In this document: one piece after another, positions 35,588 through 44,596 of the stretch | Layout: every line of letters begins with the position of its first letter | How positions within the stretch are numbered: position 1 is the stretch's first letter | Source of the DNA: an uncultured Pelagibacteraceae bacterium | GTDB lineage: Bacteria > Pseudomonadota > Alphaproteobacteria > Pelagibacterales > Pelagibacteraceae | Direction: 5' to 3' | NCBI GenBank assembly: GCA_902597335.1 | Contig: CACJXK010000001.1 | Coordinates: 1-64,000, forward strand | DNA: 64,000 nt | The notes under the pieces: model-generated | The model's database searches: none | What the model was told of the DNA's origin: nothing | Seen by the model: only the letters and a program-made list of their open reading frames with translations | Position numbers and translations under genes: made by a program

Positions 35588-37095
35588 CAACTACTTAAAC
35601 CAAATTTTTTTGCTAAAATGTTTCTTTGTAATTTACCAGTTGCCCCCTTTGGAATTTCATCTACAAAAAAAATTTTCTTAGGAATTTTAAATTTTGCTAA
35701 TTTTTCTTGAGCATATTTTAATACATCTTCCTCTGAACATATCTCTCCGGACTTTATAATTATAGCGCTTGCTATATTTTCACCAAGCATTTTATCCTCA
35801 TAACCAAAACATACAGCTTGGTCTATTGATGGATGATCCATTAAAACATTATCAACCTCCAAAGGAGATATTTTTTCTCCACCCTTATTAATTATTTCTT
35901 TCAATCTTCCTGAAATTTTCAAATATCCGTCTTCGTCAAAATATCCTTGATCACCAGTTCTAAACCAACCATTTGTGAAACTTGTTTTGTTTGCTTCTTC
36001 ATTATTTTCGTAGCCAAGTGTTACGTTTTCACCCTTTATACATACTTCGCCTTCTTCACCTTGTTTCATCATGTCACCATTTTCACTCATAATACATACT
36101 TCTGGACCTGCTGGTAGGCCTACAAATCCTGCTTTTTGTTGTTTTGGTGGTAATGGATTTGACGTCATTTGATGCGTTGCTTCAGTCATTCCATATGCTT
36201 CAATAACAGGACAATTAAATGCATCATTTAAATCTTTAAATACAGCAGGAGGTAAAGAAGCTGAGGAAGATCTAATTAATCTTAAATTTAAGTTTTTTGC
36301 TGCCTCTTTATTTTTATTTGCTCTTAATAAGATTGCTTGATGCATAGTTGGTACGCCTGAATACCAAGTAATTTTTTCTAATCTAGCCAAATCAAGAAAC
36401 TTTAATGCATTAAATCCGCTAGAGGCACATACTGATGCACCAACTTTCATTGATGTCGCTAAAACTGCTATAAGTCCATGAATATGAAATAATGGCATAA
36501 TATTTAAACAATGATCATTATCTGTAAGACTTAAACTTTTTGAAATATTTTCAGAAGATGAATAAATATTATTATTAGATAACGGAACAATTTTTGGCCT
36601 TGAGGTAGTTCCTGAAGTGTGTAGGACTAAAGCTTCATCATTTTCATTTGGGGATGAGTAATCACTTTTGCTATCAAACAAATCAAACAATCCTTCAGGT
36701 TGATCTTTATGGATTTTTAATTCACAAATTTCTATATTTAATTTTTTTGCAACTTCTACTGACGGATTATTTGAATTTTTTTCAACAATAATTATTTTAG
36801 GATTTAAATCCTTAAGATAAAACTCATACTCTTCTAATTTATATGATGGATTAAGAGGGGCAGCAGACATGTAACTTGAAATTCCTAAGAAACTAGTAGC
36901 CATGGATGGTCCATTCGGTAGAACTATTGCGGCTCTATCTTTATTAGATATACCATTTCCTGATAATTGTTTTGAAATATCTTCAGCAAATATTTTTAAA
37001 TCTCTGTAACTAATTTTCGAATTGTTTTCAGATGAAATTGCAATTTTATCATTTTCACTATTTTCAAAAATGTTTTTAACAATTCTTTTTGACAC
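35587..37095 (-). CDS. Acyl-CoA synthetase, oxalyl-CoA synthetase (AAE3/Pcs60)-like
   Basis: A 502-residue adenylate-forming enzyme with LHTSGTTSRPKIVPLS, EAYGMTEATHQM, GWFRTGDQGYFDEDGYLKISGRLKEIINKGGEKISP and PKGATGKLQR. The combination APLNPSYKLEEYEFYL, SGVPTMHQAILLR, IRSSSASLPP and MTEATHQMTSNPLP closely follows plant and yeast oxalyl-CoA synthetases. Oxalate, or a similar short dicarboxylate, is thus a reasonable substrate. It lies two bases from ggt and overlaps the PanE-like gene. Confidence 0.85.
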   Translation of the reverse strand: MSKRIVKNIFENSENDKIAISSENNSKISYRDLKIFAEDISKQLSGNGISNKDRAAIVLPNGPSMATSFLGISSYMSAAPLNPSYKLEEYEFYLKDLNPKIIIVEKNSNNPSVEVAKKLNIEICELKIHKDQPEGLFDLFDSKSDYSSPNENDEALVLHTSGTTSRPKIVPLSNNNIYSSSENISKSLSLTDNDHCLNIMPLFHIHGLIAVLATSMKVGASVCASSGFNALKFLDLARLEKITWYSGVPTMHQAILLRANKNKEAAKNLNLRLIRSSSASLPPAVFKDLNDAFNCPVIEAYGMTEATHQMTSNPLPPKQQKAGFVGLPAGPEVCIMSENGDMMKQGEEGEVCIKGENVTLGYENNEEANKTSFTNGWFRTGDQGYFDEDGYLKISGRLKEIINKGGEKISPLEVDNVLMDHPSIDQAVCFGYEDKMLGENIASAIIIKSGEICSEEDVLKYAQEKLAKFKIPKKIFFVDEIPKGATGKLQRNILAKKFGLSS

Positions 37096-37097
37096 TT

Positions 37098-38681
37098 CTA
37101 ATATCCTTTTGCGTACCCATCTTTTCTAGGATCTGATCCACCTAATAGATCACCTTCGCTTCTATTTATTTTTATTGCTTGCCCTCCACCATGTGTACCA
37201 TCAATATATTCTACTTTGTGACCAACTTCTTTAAGACCATGAAAAATCTCTTTATCAACAGTTTTTTCGAGCTTATAAATATTATTAAAATGAAATGCTC
37301 TAGGAAAGCTTAAAGCTTCTTGCGGTCCCATCCCATAATCAATCATATTATTTAAAACATGGACTTGTCCGACTGGTTGATATTGACCACCCATAACACC
37401 ATAGCTTAAGGTTGCGTTGTTATCTTTATCAATGACCATACCTGGAATAATAGTATGCAATGGTCTTTTTAAGCCAGCAATACAATTAGGGTGTCCATGC
37501 TCTACTCTAAAATTTGTACCTCTATTATGCAAAAGTATTCCACTTTTATTTGTTGTAATACCTGATCCAAAAACATAACAAACAGAATTGATTATTGATA
37601 CGCTATTTAAGTCTTTATCTACTACTGTTAGATAAATTGTCTCTGGGTGAGCTGGAATATTTAAGTCACCAACGTCACTGCATGAATTTAGATTAATTTT
37701 ATTAAAAATATCTTCAATATTTTTATCACTTAAAATTTCATCCAAATTAATATTTGCAAAACTTGGATCACCCAAACTTGTTTCTTTAACTTTATAGGCT
37801 TGTTTTGTAACTTCTGCTTCAAGATGAAATCTTTCTACGCTATTAAATTTATAGTTTTGAATATTGAGTCTTTCTAATAATTTCATCATAACTAATACCG
37901 TAACACCAGGTCCATTAGGAGGGCATTGATGAATAAAATCACCTTTATATAATGATTTGATAGTTTCTGATCTTATTGTTTTCTGCTTAGAAAAATCCTC
38001 AAAAGTATGAACGCCTCCTAATTCATTTAAACTTTCAATTATATCTTTTGCAGTTTCACCTTCATAAAATTCTTTACTTCCTTTTTTACTAATTGCCTCA
38101 AGCGTTTCTCCCAACGCAATATTTTTCATTAATTCATTTTCTTGATATGTACGGCCATCTTTTAAAAAAATTTTTTTTGAATTCTCATTTCCATTAATTT
38201 TATTTAAACTGTTATGCCAAGCTTGGGATACTACTTTAGAAATTTTATGACCATTTTTTGCAATATCAATTGCTCCTGAAAACAATTGTTCAAAATCAAG
38301 TTTGCCAAATTCTTTATGGATAGTTTCCCAAGCATGAACTGCTCCAGGTATCGTTACCGAATGAGGACTTGTTAATCCAATTTTATCTATGTTTTTTTCC
38401 TTAAAGAAATCATAATTTAATTTTTCTGGAGCCAAACCAGATCCATTAAAAGATACTGCATCTTTATTACTCATTTTAACAATAGCAAAACAATCACCAC
38501 CGATACTTGTGGCGTTAGGCTCAACAACTGATAAAACAATTGAAGCAGCAATAGAGGCATCCACTGCATTTCCTCCCATTTTAAGTATTTTTAATGCTTC
38601 TTCAGTGGCCAATGGATGAGAAGTCGCTGCCATTGCATTCGACGATCGTGCATCTTTATCTTTTGTTGATTGATTATTCAT
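37098..38681 (-). CDS. ggt: Gamma-glutamyltransferase family protein
   Basis: A 527-residue Ntn-hydrolase made as a single precursor that cleaves itself. The predicted nucleophile is T348 in PAHPETIYLTVVDKD, and the glycine-rich YGVMGGQYQPVGQVHVL and GGGQAIKINR-type ends are in place. There is no signal peptide, so unlike E. coli Ggt it should act in the cytosol. Substrates could be glutathione or other gamma-glutamyl compounds. It is divergent from the MFS gene over only 26 bases. Confidence 0.9.
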   Translation of the reverse strand: MNNQSTKDKDARSSNAMAATSHPLATEEALKILKMGGNAVDASIAASIVLSVVEPNATSIGGDCFAIVKMSNKDAVSFNGSGLAPEKLNYDFFKEKNIDKIGLTSPHSVTIPGAVHAWETIHKEFGKLDFEQLFSGAIDIAKNGHKISKVVSQAWHNSLNKINGNENSKKIFLKDGRTYQENELMKNIALGETLEAISKKGSKEFYEGETAKDIIESLNELGGVHTFEDFSKQKTIRSETIKSLYKGDFIHQCPPNGPGVTVLVMMKLLERLNIQNYKFNSVERFHLEAEVTKQAYKVKETSLGDPSFANINLDEILSDKNIEDIFNKINLNSCSDVGDLNIPAHPETIYLTVVDKDLNSVSIINSVCYVFGSGITTNKSGILLHNRGTNFRVEHGHPNCIAGLKRPLHTIIPGMVIDKDNNATLSYGVMGGQYQPVGQVHVLNNMIDYGMGPQEALSFPRAFHFNNIYKLEKTVDKEIFHGLKEVGHKVEYIDGTHGGGQAIKINRSEGDLLGGSDPRKDGYAKGY

Positions 38682-38707
38682 AGTAATGATTAAGTAGAGA
38701 GATATAA

Positions 38708-39919
38708 ATGATTAGTAAAGCAAATAAAAGTATTTTAATTTTTTGTGTATTTGCCTTTGGCTTTTTTATTTCTAATTTATTAAGATCAATTACTGCCACA
38801 CTCACTCCAGTTCTAACAAGTGAATTTGATTTATCAGCGGGTAACCTTGGGCTGCTAGCAGGTGGTTATTTTTTAGGATTTTCATTAATGCAAATACCAG
38901 CAGGTTTACTTCTTGATAAGTATGGCCCAAAAAAAGTCGTAGCATATCTTTTATTGATAGCTCTGATTAGTACCATTTCTTTTGCATTTGCAAAAAGTTT
39001 TACAGGATTGTTAATTTCAAGATTTTTTATTGGTGTTGGTGTTGCAGCATGTTTAATGGGACCTTTGACTGGTTATCGTGTTTGGTTTGAAGAGAAATAT
39101 CAGCAAAGAGCAAATTCATGGATGTTGATGGTAGCAAGTTTTGGTTTTGTAATTTCAACATTACCAGTACAAATTTTACTACCAATGATTGGCTGGAGAT
39201 CTATTTTTCTTTTAATTTCAATTTTGATTTTATTTAGTATTATTTTAATTTTAGTTTTTACCCCATCTTGGAGTAATAATCCTAAAAATACTACAACTCA
39301 GGAGAAAGGAAATCTTTCGGATGTATGGAAAAATAAATTTTTCATAAGTTTAATTCCACTATGTTTTTTAAATTATGGAGGCGTTCAAGCAGTTCAAACT
39401 TTATGGGCAGGTCCTTGGATGTTAAATGTTGCAGGTTATTCTCCACTTAATAGTGCTACAGGCTTGTTTTGGATAAATATAACAATGTTATTTGCATTTA
39501 TGTTTTGGGGATATATTTTACCAAAATTTTCATCTTTAGGCATTGACAGCATAAAGATTGTAAAGATTGGTTTGCCAATAAGTTATGTTGTTTTATTTTC
39601 TATAATAATAATGGGCCAAAATGCAGGGGCTATAATGTTTACTCTTTATATTTTATCCTCAATTGTTTTATCTTTAACGCAACCTGCCTTAGCTTTAAGT
39701 TTTCCTCAAAATCTTGCTGGAAAATCATTAACCTCTATTAATGTATTTATTCATTCAGGAACATTTTTTGTACAATGGGGAATTGGATTATTAATTGATC
39801 TTTCTAAAAATATGGGTGCAAATACAGTCACAAGCTATAAGATTTCCTTCTCTATATTCTTAATTTTATGTATTTTTAGCTATCTGTTTTTTATTTATTT
39901 TAATAAAAATGAGAATTAA
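38708..39919 (+). CDS. MFS transporter
   Basis: A 403-residue carrier with about 12 helices. The cytoplasmic loop motif LLLDKYGPKKVV between helices 2 and 3 is the major facilitator signature, and the N-terminal half has SRFFIGVGVAACLMGPLTGYR. The substrate is unknown; a link with the divergent ggt/ligase genes (uptake of a gamma-glutamyl or dicarboxylic compound) is only inferred from position. It overlaps the hydrolase gene by 11 bases. Confidence 0.9.
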   Translation: MISKANKSILIFCVFAFGFFISNLLRSITATLTPVLTSEFDLSAGNLGLLAGGYFLGFSLMQIPAGLLLDKYGPKKVVAYLLLIALISTISFAFAKSFTGLLISRFFIGVGVAACLMGPLTGYRVWFEEKYQQRANSWMLMVASFGFVISTLPVQILLPMIGWRSIFLLISILILFSIILILVFTPSWSNNPKNTTTQEKGNLSDVWKNKFFISLIPLCFLNYGGVQAVQTLWAGPWMLNVAGYSPLNSATGLFWINITMLFAFMFWGYILPKFSSLGIDSIKIVKIGLPISYVVLFSIIIMGQNAGAIMFTLYILSSIVLSLTQPALALSFPQNLAGKSLTSINVFIHSGTFFVQWGIGLLIDLSKNMGANTVTSYKISFSIFLILCIFSYLFFIYFNKNEN

Positions 39920-40721
39920 TTTTAAAATGACATTATCTAAATTTCTTTTTTTAATACCACTAATTTATATTATTATTTGTATTTTCATTTACTTTTACCA
40001 AAGAAATCTACTTTATCATCCAGGGGAAAATAATTATTTAGATGAAGGTCCTTTAAATCACAAAATTGAAAAGATTTATATTAACTCGGAAAGTAGTTTA
40101 GTTGGTTGGCATTTTCAAAAGAACCAAAATTATAAGACCATACTATTTTTTCATGGAAATGCTGGCAAACTTGATAATCGTATTTATAAATTAAACGAAT
40201 TCTCAAAAATGAATGTAAACTATTTGATATTTGCTTACAGAGGGTTTAGTGGAAATGATGGAAATCCCTCAGAAATTGGTCTTTATGATGATGCTTTAGC
40301 AGCAAAGAAATGGCTAAATTCAAAGAAAATAGAAGATAAAAATATAATACTGTATGGAGAATCGTTAGGTACAGCTATCGCACTAAACCTTGCTAAAGAT
40401 TATTCGTTTTGCGGCGTGATATTGGAATCTCCCTTTACATCTATGGAAATATTAGCAAAAAGTTATTATCCATATTTACCGGTTAAATATTTGTTAAAAG
40501 ATAAATACAATTCAATTAGTAAATTGAACAATAACTCTGCTCCAATTCTTGTTATGCATGGCATGAAAGATAAAATCGTACCGTTTAAAATGGGAAAAGA
40601 AATTTTTACTAAGTTTAACGGAGAAAAATCTAGTTTTTTTGTTGAAAACGACGACCATATGATGGATTTTAATAAGAACCTTATTAATTCAATTGAGTTG
40701 TTTATTACAGATTTAAATTAA
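39909..40721 (+). CDS. Membrane-anchored alpha/beta hydrolase (ABHD13/Bem46-like)
   Basis: A 270-residue protein with one N-terminal membrane helix (about residues 11-31) and an alpha/beta-hydrolase domain: oxyanion region FFHGNAGK, nucleophile Ser in YGESLGTAIAL, Asp in HGMKDKIVP and His in DDHMMDF. YQRNLLYHPG near residue 36 is typical of this subfamily. The natural ester or amide substrate is unknown. A second in-frame ATG six codons downstream (39927) is an alternative start that avoids the overlap with the MFS gene. Confidence 0.87.
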   Translation: MRINFKMTLSKFLFLIPLIYIIICIFIYFYQRNLLYHPGENNYLDEGPLNHKIEKIYINSESSLVGWHFQKNQNYKTILFFHGNAGKLDNRIYKLNEFSKMNVNYLIFAYRGFSGNDGNPSEIGLYDDALAAKKWLNSKKIEDKNIILYGESLGTAIALNLAKDYSFCGVILESPFTSMEILAKSYYPYLPVKYLLKDKYNSISKLNNNSAPILVMHGMKDKIVPFKMGKEIFTKFNGEKSSFFVENDDHMMDFNKNLINSIELFITDLN

Positions 40722-40770
40722 GACACAATTCAAACAAAAATTAATCAACTTTATTTATTTTAAGTTTCAT

Positions 40771-41331
40771 ATGACAAGAATTTTATCCATAATACTTGTA
40801 ATTTTAATTTCAAATATTTCTTATGCAGAAATTAATAGTGAAACTAGAAATAAATATTTTTATATTGGAAAAATGAAAGCATATAACGATAAATTCACCT
40901 TATATTTTAAAACTAGAAATAAAGCTGTTTTAGCAAGAGGAGAAGAAACAAATTATATTAATGATTATCCACAAGATTTATATATTTACAATCATACTTC
41001 AAAAGAAGATCACCCTTTAATAACTTACGAGTGGTTTCCAAAAAAGGTAAAAAAACTTGTAAAAAATTATTCCTATCCAGTTTTTCCAGAGGACTTTGCT
41101 TATTACTTAATGAAGGATAATAATACTCTCATTCTAGTTAGTGGTAAAAAAAATTTTCATCAAAATTTAGAATATAATATCGAAAGTAAAAATTTAAAAA
41201 AATTTTCTAGTAATGGTAAATTAAATTTTATTATTTCAAGTTATGCAGAGATTTGTGGATACAAAACAAATAAGAATAATTTTGAATGTTCTATAGAAAA
41301 ACCTTTAATTTCTAAAAATTTAATTAATTAA
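40771..41331 (+). CDS. Secreted protein of unknown function
   Basis: A 186-residue protein with a clear signal peptide (MTRILSIILVILISNISYA, cut before EIN). The mature part is Lys/Tyr/Asn-rich and beta-looking, with two cysteines near the C-terminus (ICGYKT, FECSIEK) that could form a disulfide. No family is recognised. It is convergent with ftsY, their ends overlapping by eight bases. Confidence 0.7.
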   Translation: MTRILSIILVILISNISYAEINSETRNKYFYIGKMKAYNDKFTLYFKTRNKAVLARGEETNYINDYPQDLYIYNHTSKEDHPLITYEWFPKKVKKLVKNYSYPVFPEDFAYYLMKDNNTLILVSGKKNFHQNLEYNIESKNLKKFSSNGKLNFIISSYAEICGYKTNKNNFECSIEKPLISKNLIN

Positions 41332-42241
41332 ACTGAGTAAATGCATCTGCGAATTGTTCTGCATTAAAAATTTGTAAATCATCTTCTTTTTCTCCAAGGC
41401 CAAGACCTAAAATTGGAACTTTATATTTTTTTGAAATTGCAATTAGTACCCCACCTTTTGCTGTTCCATCAAGTTTTGTCATAATTAAACCTGTAATTTT
41501 TATAATTTTATTAAATTCTTCAAGTTGATTTATTATATTTTGTCCTGATGTTGCATCTAAAACCAAAACAACATCATGAGGAGCAGTTTCATCAGTTTTT
41601 TTTATTACATTTGCTATTTTTTTAAATTCATCCATCAAATTTTTCTTATTTTGCAGTCTTCCAGCGGTATCAATCAATACACGCTTAATATTGTTGTTTT
41701 TAGCGTATTCTATCGATTTATATGCGACAGATGCTGGATCAGAACCAGGATCAGATTTTACTATTGGGACACCAACTTTGCCTGACCAAGCCTCAAGTTG
41801 TTCTATGGCAGCTGCTCTAAAAGTATCACAAGCAGAAAATAATACCTCAGATCCATTATCTTTAAAAATTTTTCCAATCTTTCCAATTGTTGTTGTCTTT
41901 CCAACTCCATTAACACCAGATACTAAAGTAATATTTAATTTTTCCTTATTTTCAAAAAAATCTTTTCTCTCTAATGGCGTCATCAGCTCAAGAATATAAT
42001 TCTTTAATATTAAATTAATTTCATCAACAGTTTCTTTATTTGGATCAATCTTTTTTTCAGCAATTATACTTTTAATTTCAGATGCAGCATCAATACCAAC
42101 ATCTGAACTTATTAAAAATTCCTCAATTTTATTTAATGTTTCATCATCTATTTCTTTTTTAACAATTATCTCTCTAAGACCAGACTTAATATTCTCTGCA
42201 CTTTTTTTAAAACCAAATTTAAACTTTTCAAAAATTCCCAT
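41324..42241 (-). CDS. ftsY: Signal recognition particle receptor FtsY
   Basis: Docks SRP-ribosome complexes at the inner membrane. The 305-residue protein is a compact NG-domain form without the long acidic A domain. It opens MGIFEKFKFGFKKSAENIKSGL, with G1 in SGVNGVGKTTTIGKIG, DTFRAAAIEQLE, DTAGRLQNK and TKLDGTAKGG. It sits two genes from ffh on the opposite strand and shares one base with the dapF end. Confidence 0.96.
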   Translation of the reverse strand: MGIFEKFKFGFKKSAENIKSGLREIIVKKEIDDETLNKIEEFLISSDVGIDAASEIKSIIAEKKIDPNKETVDEINLILKNYILELMTPLERKDFFENKEKLNITLVSGVNGVGKTTTIGKIGKIFKDNGSEVLFSACDTFRAAAIEQLEAWSGKVGVPIVKSDPGSDPASVAYKSIEYAKNNNIKRVLIDTAGRLQNKKNLMDEFKKIANVIKKTDETAPHDVVLVLDATSGQNIINQLEEFNKIIKITGLIMTKLDGTAKGGVLIAISKKYKVPILGLGLGEKEDDLQIFNAEQFADAFTQFN

Positions 42242-43065
42242 TATATATTTATTTTAATTTCTTTTATCTCTGAGACTGGTCCCCTCATATGAATTTTTTT
42301 GTCTTGATCAATATTAATTATTAATTTACCTAATCTAAATTCAATTTCTGTAGATGAATTTTCCAATTTTTCTAAATTTGCTGCAACCGCTGTTGCACAT
42401 GCTGCTGTGCCGCATGCTTTGGTCAACCCAGCTCCTCTTTCCCAAACCTTAACTTTATAATGATTTTTTCCAATTTTCTTTGCAAGTGTAAAATTACATT
42501 TCTCTGGAAATAAATTGTTATTTTCAACCATTGGACCAATTTTTTCTAAATCAAAATTATCAATATTATCCACAAAAAAAATCACATGAGGGTTTCCAAC
42601 GTTAACAGCTATACCTCCTTTTGAGCTTGAATTATTTTTATCACTAATTTCAATACCTAAATTTTTGGTATCAAGATTTTCAGATATTGGAATATCTTTC
42701 CAATTAGTTTTTGGTACTCCTATAATTGTTTCAACTTCATTATTCTCAAGTATTTTTGATTTTAAATGATTTGATCCTACAAACAGATCTACAACTTTAT
42801 TGTCTGTTTCTTTAAAAATTAAAAATGCTACACATCTTGTTCCATTTCCACATGCGCCTGAAATACTTCCATCAGAATTATAAAATTCCATTTCAGCATC
42901 ACCTTTATTACTTTTTTTTAAAAATATTAGTTGATCACAACCAATAAATTTTCGATCACAAATTCTAATTATTTGATCTCTGGTTAATTCGACATTATTT
43001 GACCTATTATCAATAATTACAAAATCATTTCCAAGGCCATCCATTTTAAAAGCTTTAAATTCCAT
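42241..43065 (-). CDS. dapF: Diaminopimelate epimerase
   Basis: Converts LL- to meso-diaminopimelate for lysine and peptidoglycan. The 274 residues include FKMDGLGNDFVIID and the two catalytic cysteines in GACGNGTRC and TKACGTAACAT. In many Alphaproteobacteria mtaB separates dapF from ftsY; here the two genes touch. Confidence 0.96.
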   Translation of the reverse strand: MEFKAFKMDGLGNDFVIIDNRSNNVELTRDQIIRICDRKFIGCDQLIFLKKSNKGDAEMEFYNSDGSISGACGNGTRCVAFLIFKETDNKVVDLFVGSNHLKSKILENNEVETIIGVPKTNWKDIPISENLDTKNLGIEISDKNNSSSKGGIAVNVGNPHVIFFVDNIDNFDLEKIGPMVENNNLFPEKCNFTLAKKIGKNHYKVKVWERGAGLTKACGTAACATAVAANLEKLENSSTEIEFRLGKLIINIDQDKKIHMRGPVSEIKEIKINI

Positions 43066-43089
43066 ATACTTCAGTATTTAACTTATTTA

Positions 43090-43120
43090 TTGACATTTTG
43101 AACCTCTATTATAGTTTATC
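43090..43120 (+). promoter_or_regulatory. Possible promoter of the ffh leader
   Basis: TTGACA at 43090-43095 is a perfect -35 hexamer. The best -10-like sequence is TATAGT (43110-43115) at a short 14-base spacing, with further T/A-rich choices nearby. Transcription from here would start at or just before the structured leader. Confidence 0.4.
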
Positions 43121-43216
43121 GCCGTTTCCGCAAAATACGGCAATTTGCGGTGTCTTTGGCAACAAAGAGATCGACACCAGTCAGCGAGAGTTCGCCCACT
43201 GGTGCGATACTTGCTG
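43121..43216 (+). ncRNA. GC-rich structured leader RNA upstream of ffh
   Basis: About 53% G+C in a genome near 30%. Perfect stems seen by eye: GCCGT/ACGGC (43121-43125 with 43137-43141), CCGCAAA/TTTGCGG (43128-43134 with 43144-43150), GGTGTC/GACACC (43149-43154 with 43173-43178) enclosing CTTTG-GCAA-CAAAG with a GNRA loop, and CACCAGT/ACTGGTG (43175-43181 with 43198-43204) enclosing GCGA-GAGT-TCGC. CAGCGAG/CTTGCTG (43182-43188 with 43210-43216) reaches the ffh ribosome binding site. Several stems interlock or compete, as in pseudoknots or switches. It lacks the SRP RNA signature. No class recognised. Confidence 0.6.
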
Positions 43217-43225
43217 GATGGAATT

Positions 43226-44584
43226 ATGTTTGAAAACTTAACAAATAAATTTGAAGAAATATTTTCTTCTTTAAAAAAAGCCCCTTCACTTGATGAAAAG
43301 CAAGTAGACGAAGGTTTAAGAGAAATAAGGCTTGCACTTTTAGAGGCGGATGTATCTTTAGAAGTTGTAAAAGAATTTATAAATAGAGTTAAACCTAAAG
43401 CTCTAGGTCAGGAAATTATCAGATCAACTTCACCTGGACAGATGGTAGTTAAAGTTGTTAACGATGAGTTAATTTCTTTTCTGGGGGATAAAAATTCTGA
43501 TATTGAATTAAATGCAGTTCCACCTGTTCCAATAATGTTAGTTGGACTACAGGGATCTGGAAAAACAACTACGACAGCTAAACTTGCAAGATTTTTAGAG
43601 ACTAACAAAAAGAAGAAAGTGATGATGGCGAGTCTAGACGTTTACAGACCTGCTGCACAAGAGCAATTAAAACTTCTTGGTGAACAAAACAATATAATCA
43701 CACTTCCAATTATTAAAGATCAGTTACCTGCTGATATTTGTAGAAGAGCAATAAGTGCAGCTAATCTTAATGGAGCAGATGTAATTTTATTTGATACAGC
43801 TGGTAGAACACAAATTGATTTACAAATGATGAGTGAGATTAAACAAATTGAAGGCATTATAAATCCATCAGAGACAATACTTGTTGCTGACTCCCTTACA
43901 GGTCAAGTTGCAGCAAATGTAGCAAAAGAATTTAAAAGTACAGTAAATCTTACAGGTATCATTCTTACAAGATCAGATGGTGATGGTAGAGGTGGGGCAG
44001 CACTAAGTATGAAGTATGTTGCAGATGTACCTATTAAGTTTTTAGGAGTTGGTGAAAAGATAGAAAATTTTGAGGTTTTCCATCCAGATAGAATTGCAAA
44101 TCGAATTTTAGGTATGGGAGATATTGTTTCTTTAGTAGAAAAAGCTGCTGAAGATCTTGATGAAGAAAAATTGAAAAAGACAGAGGAAAAACTTAAAAAA
44201 GGTCAGTTTTCTTTAGAGGATTATCTTACTCAACTAAGACAGATGAAAAAAATGGGTGGTATTGAAGGTATAATGTCTTTTTTACCTGGTGTTTCAAAAG
44301 TTAAATCCCAAATGGATCAAGCTGGAGTTGATGAAAAGATAATTACCCAAAATGAGGCTGTAATATTATCGATGACTAAAAAAGAACGAGAAAATCCAAA
44401 GATAATAGATGGTTCCAGAAAAAAAAGAATTGCTAATGGTTCAGGTACAGATGTAGCCACTATCAATAAATTGCTTAAGCAATTTAAAATGATGTCAGAG
44501 ATGATGAAAAAAATGTCAAAAGGAAATATGAAAGGGATGGCAGATAAAGGGATACCGCCAGAACTTTTTAATCAATTAAAATAA
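43226..44584 (+). CDS. ffh: Signal recognition particle protein Ffh
   Basis: Binds signal sequences and SRP RNA and, with FtsY, targets membrane proteins. The N domain begins MFENLTNKFEEIFSSL, which fixes the start at this ATG. The frame is open 27 codons further upstream, but that part is the structured leader and encodes nothing Ffh-like. The GTPase has VGLQGSGKTTTTAKLA, DVYRPAAQEQL and DTAGRTQID; the Met-rich M domain ends MMSEMMKKMSKGNMKGM. The length is about 452 residues. It opens the ffh-rpsP-trmD-rplS operon. Confidence 0.96.
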   Translation: MFENLTNKFEEIFSSLKKAPSLDEKQVDEGLREIRLALLEADVSLEVVKEFINRVKPKALGQEIIRSTSPGQMVVKVVNDELISFLGDKNSDIELNAVPPVPIMLVGLQGSGKTTTTAKLARFLETNKKKKVMMASLDVYRPAAQEQLKLLGEQNNIITLPIIKDQLPADICRRAISAANLNGADVILFDTAGRTQIDLQMMSEIKQIEGIINPSETILVADSLTGQVAANVAKEFKSTVNLTGIILTRSDGDGRGGAALSMKYVADVPIKFLGVGEKIENFEVFHPDRIANRILGMGDIVSLVEKAAEDLDEEKLKKTEEKLKKGQFSLEDYLTQLRQMKKMGGIEGIMSFLPGVSKVKSQMDQAGVDEKIITQNEAVILSMTKKERENPKIIDGSRKKRIANGSGTDVATINKLLKQFKMMSEMMKKMSKGNMKGMADKGIPPELFNQLK

Positions 44585-44596
44585 ATAGGAGAAAAG

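Noticed and set aside
23661..38681. Genomic island acquired by horizontal transfer
   Set aside because: Base composition and codon usage look the same as the neighbouring core genes, and there is no integrase, tRNA or direct repeat at either side.
43121..43216. SRP 4.5S RNA, tRNA or tmRNA reading of the ffh leader
   Set aside because: The conserved SRP domain IV core (GGTCAGG...GGAAGGAAGCAGCC) is not present on either strand, no tRNA cloverleaf with a T-loop can be drawn, and no tmRNA tag frame is visible.
43145..43225. In-frame 27-codon extension of ffh upstream, starting with TTG
   Set aside because: The translated residues resemble nothing in Ffh, the family N-terminus MFENLTNKF fits the ATG at 43226, and the region is a GC-rich palindromic leader.
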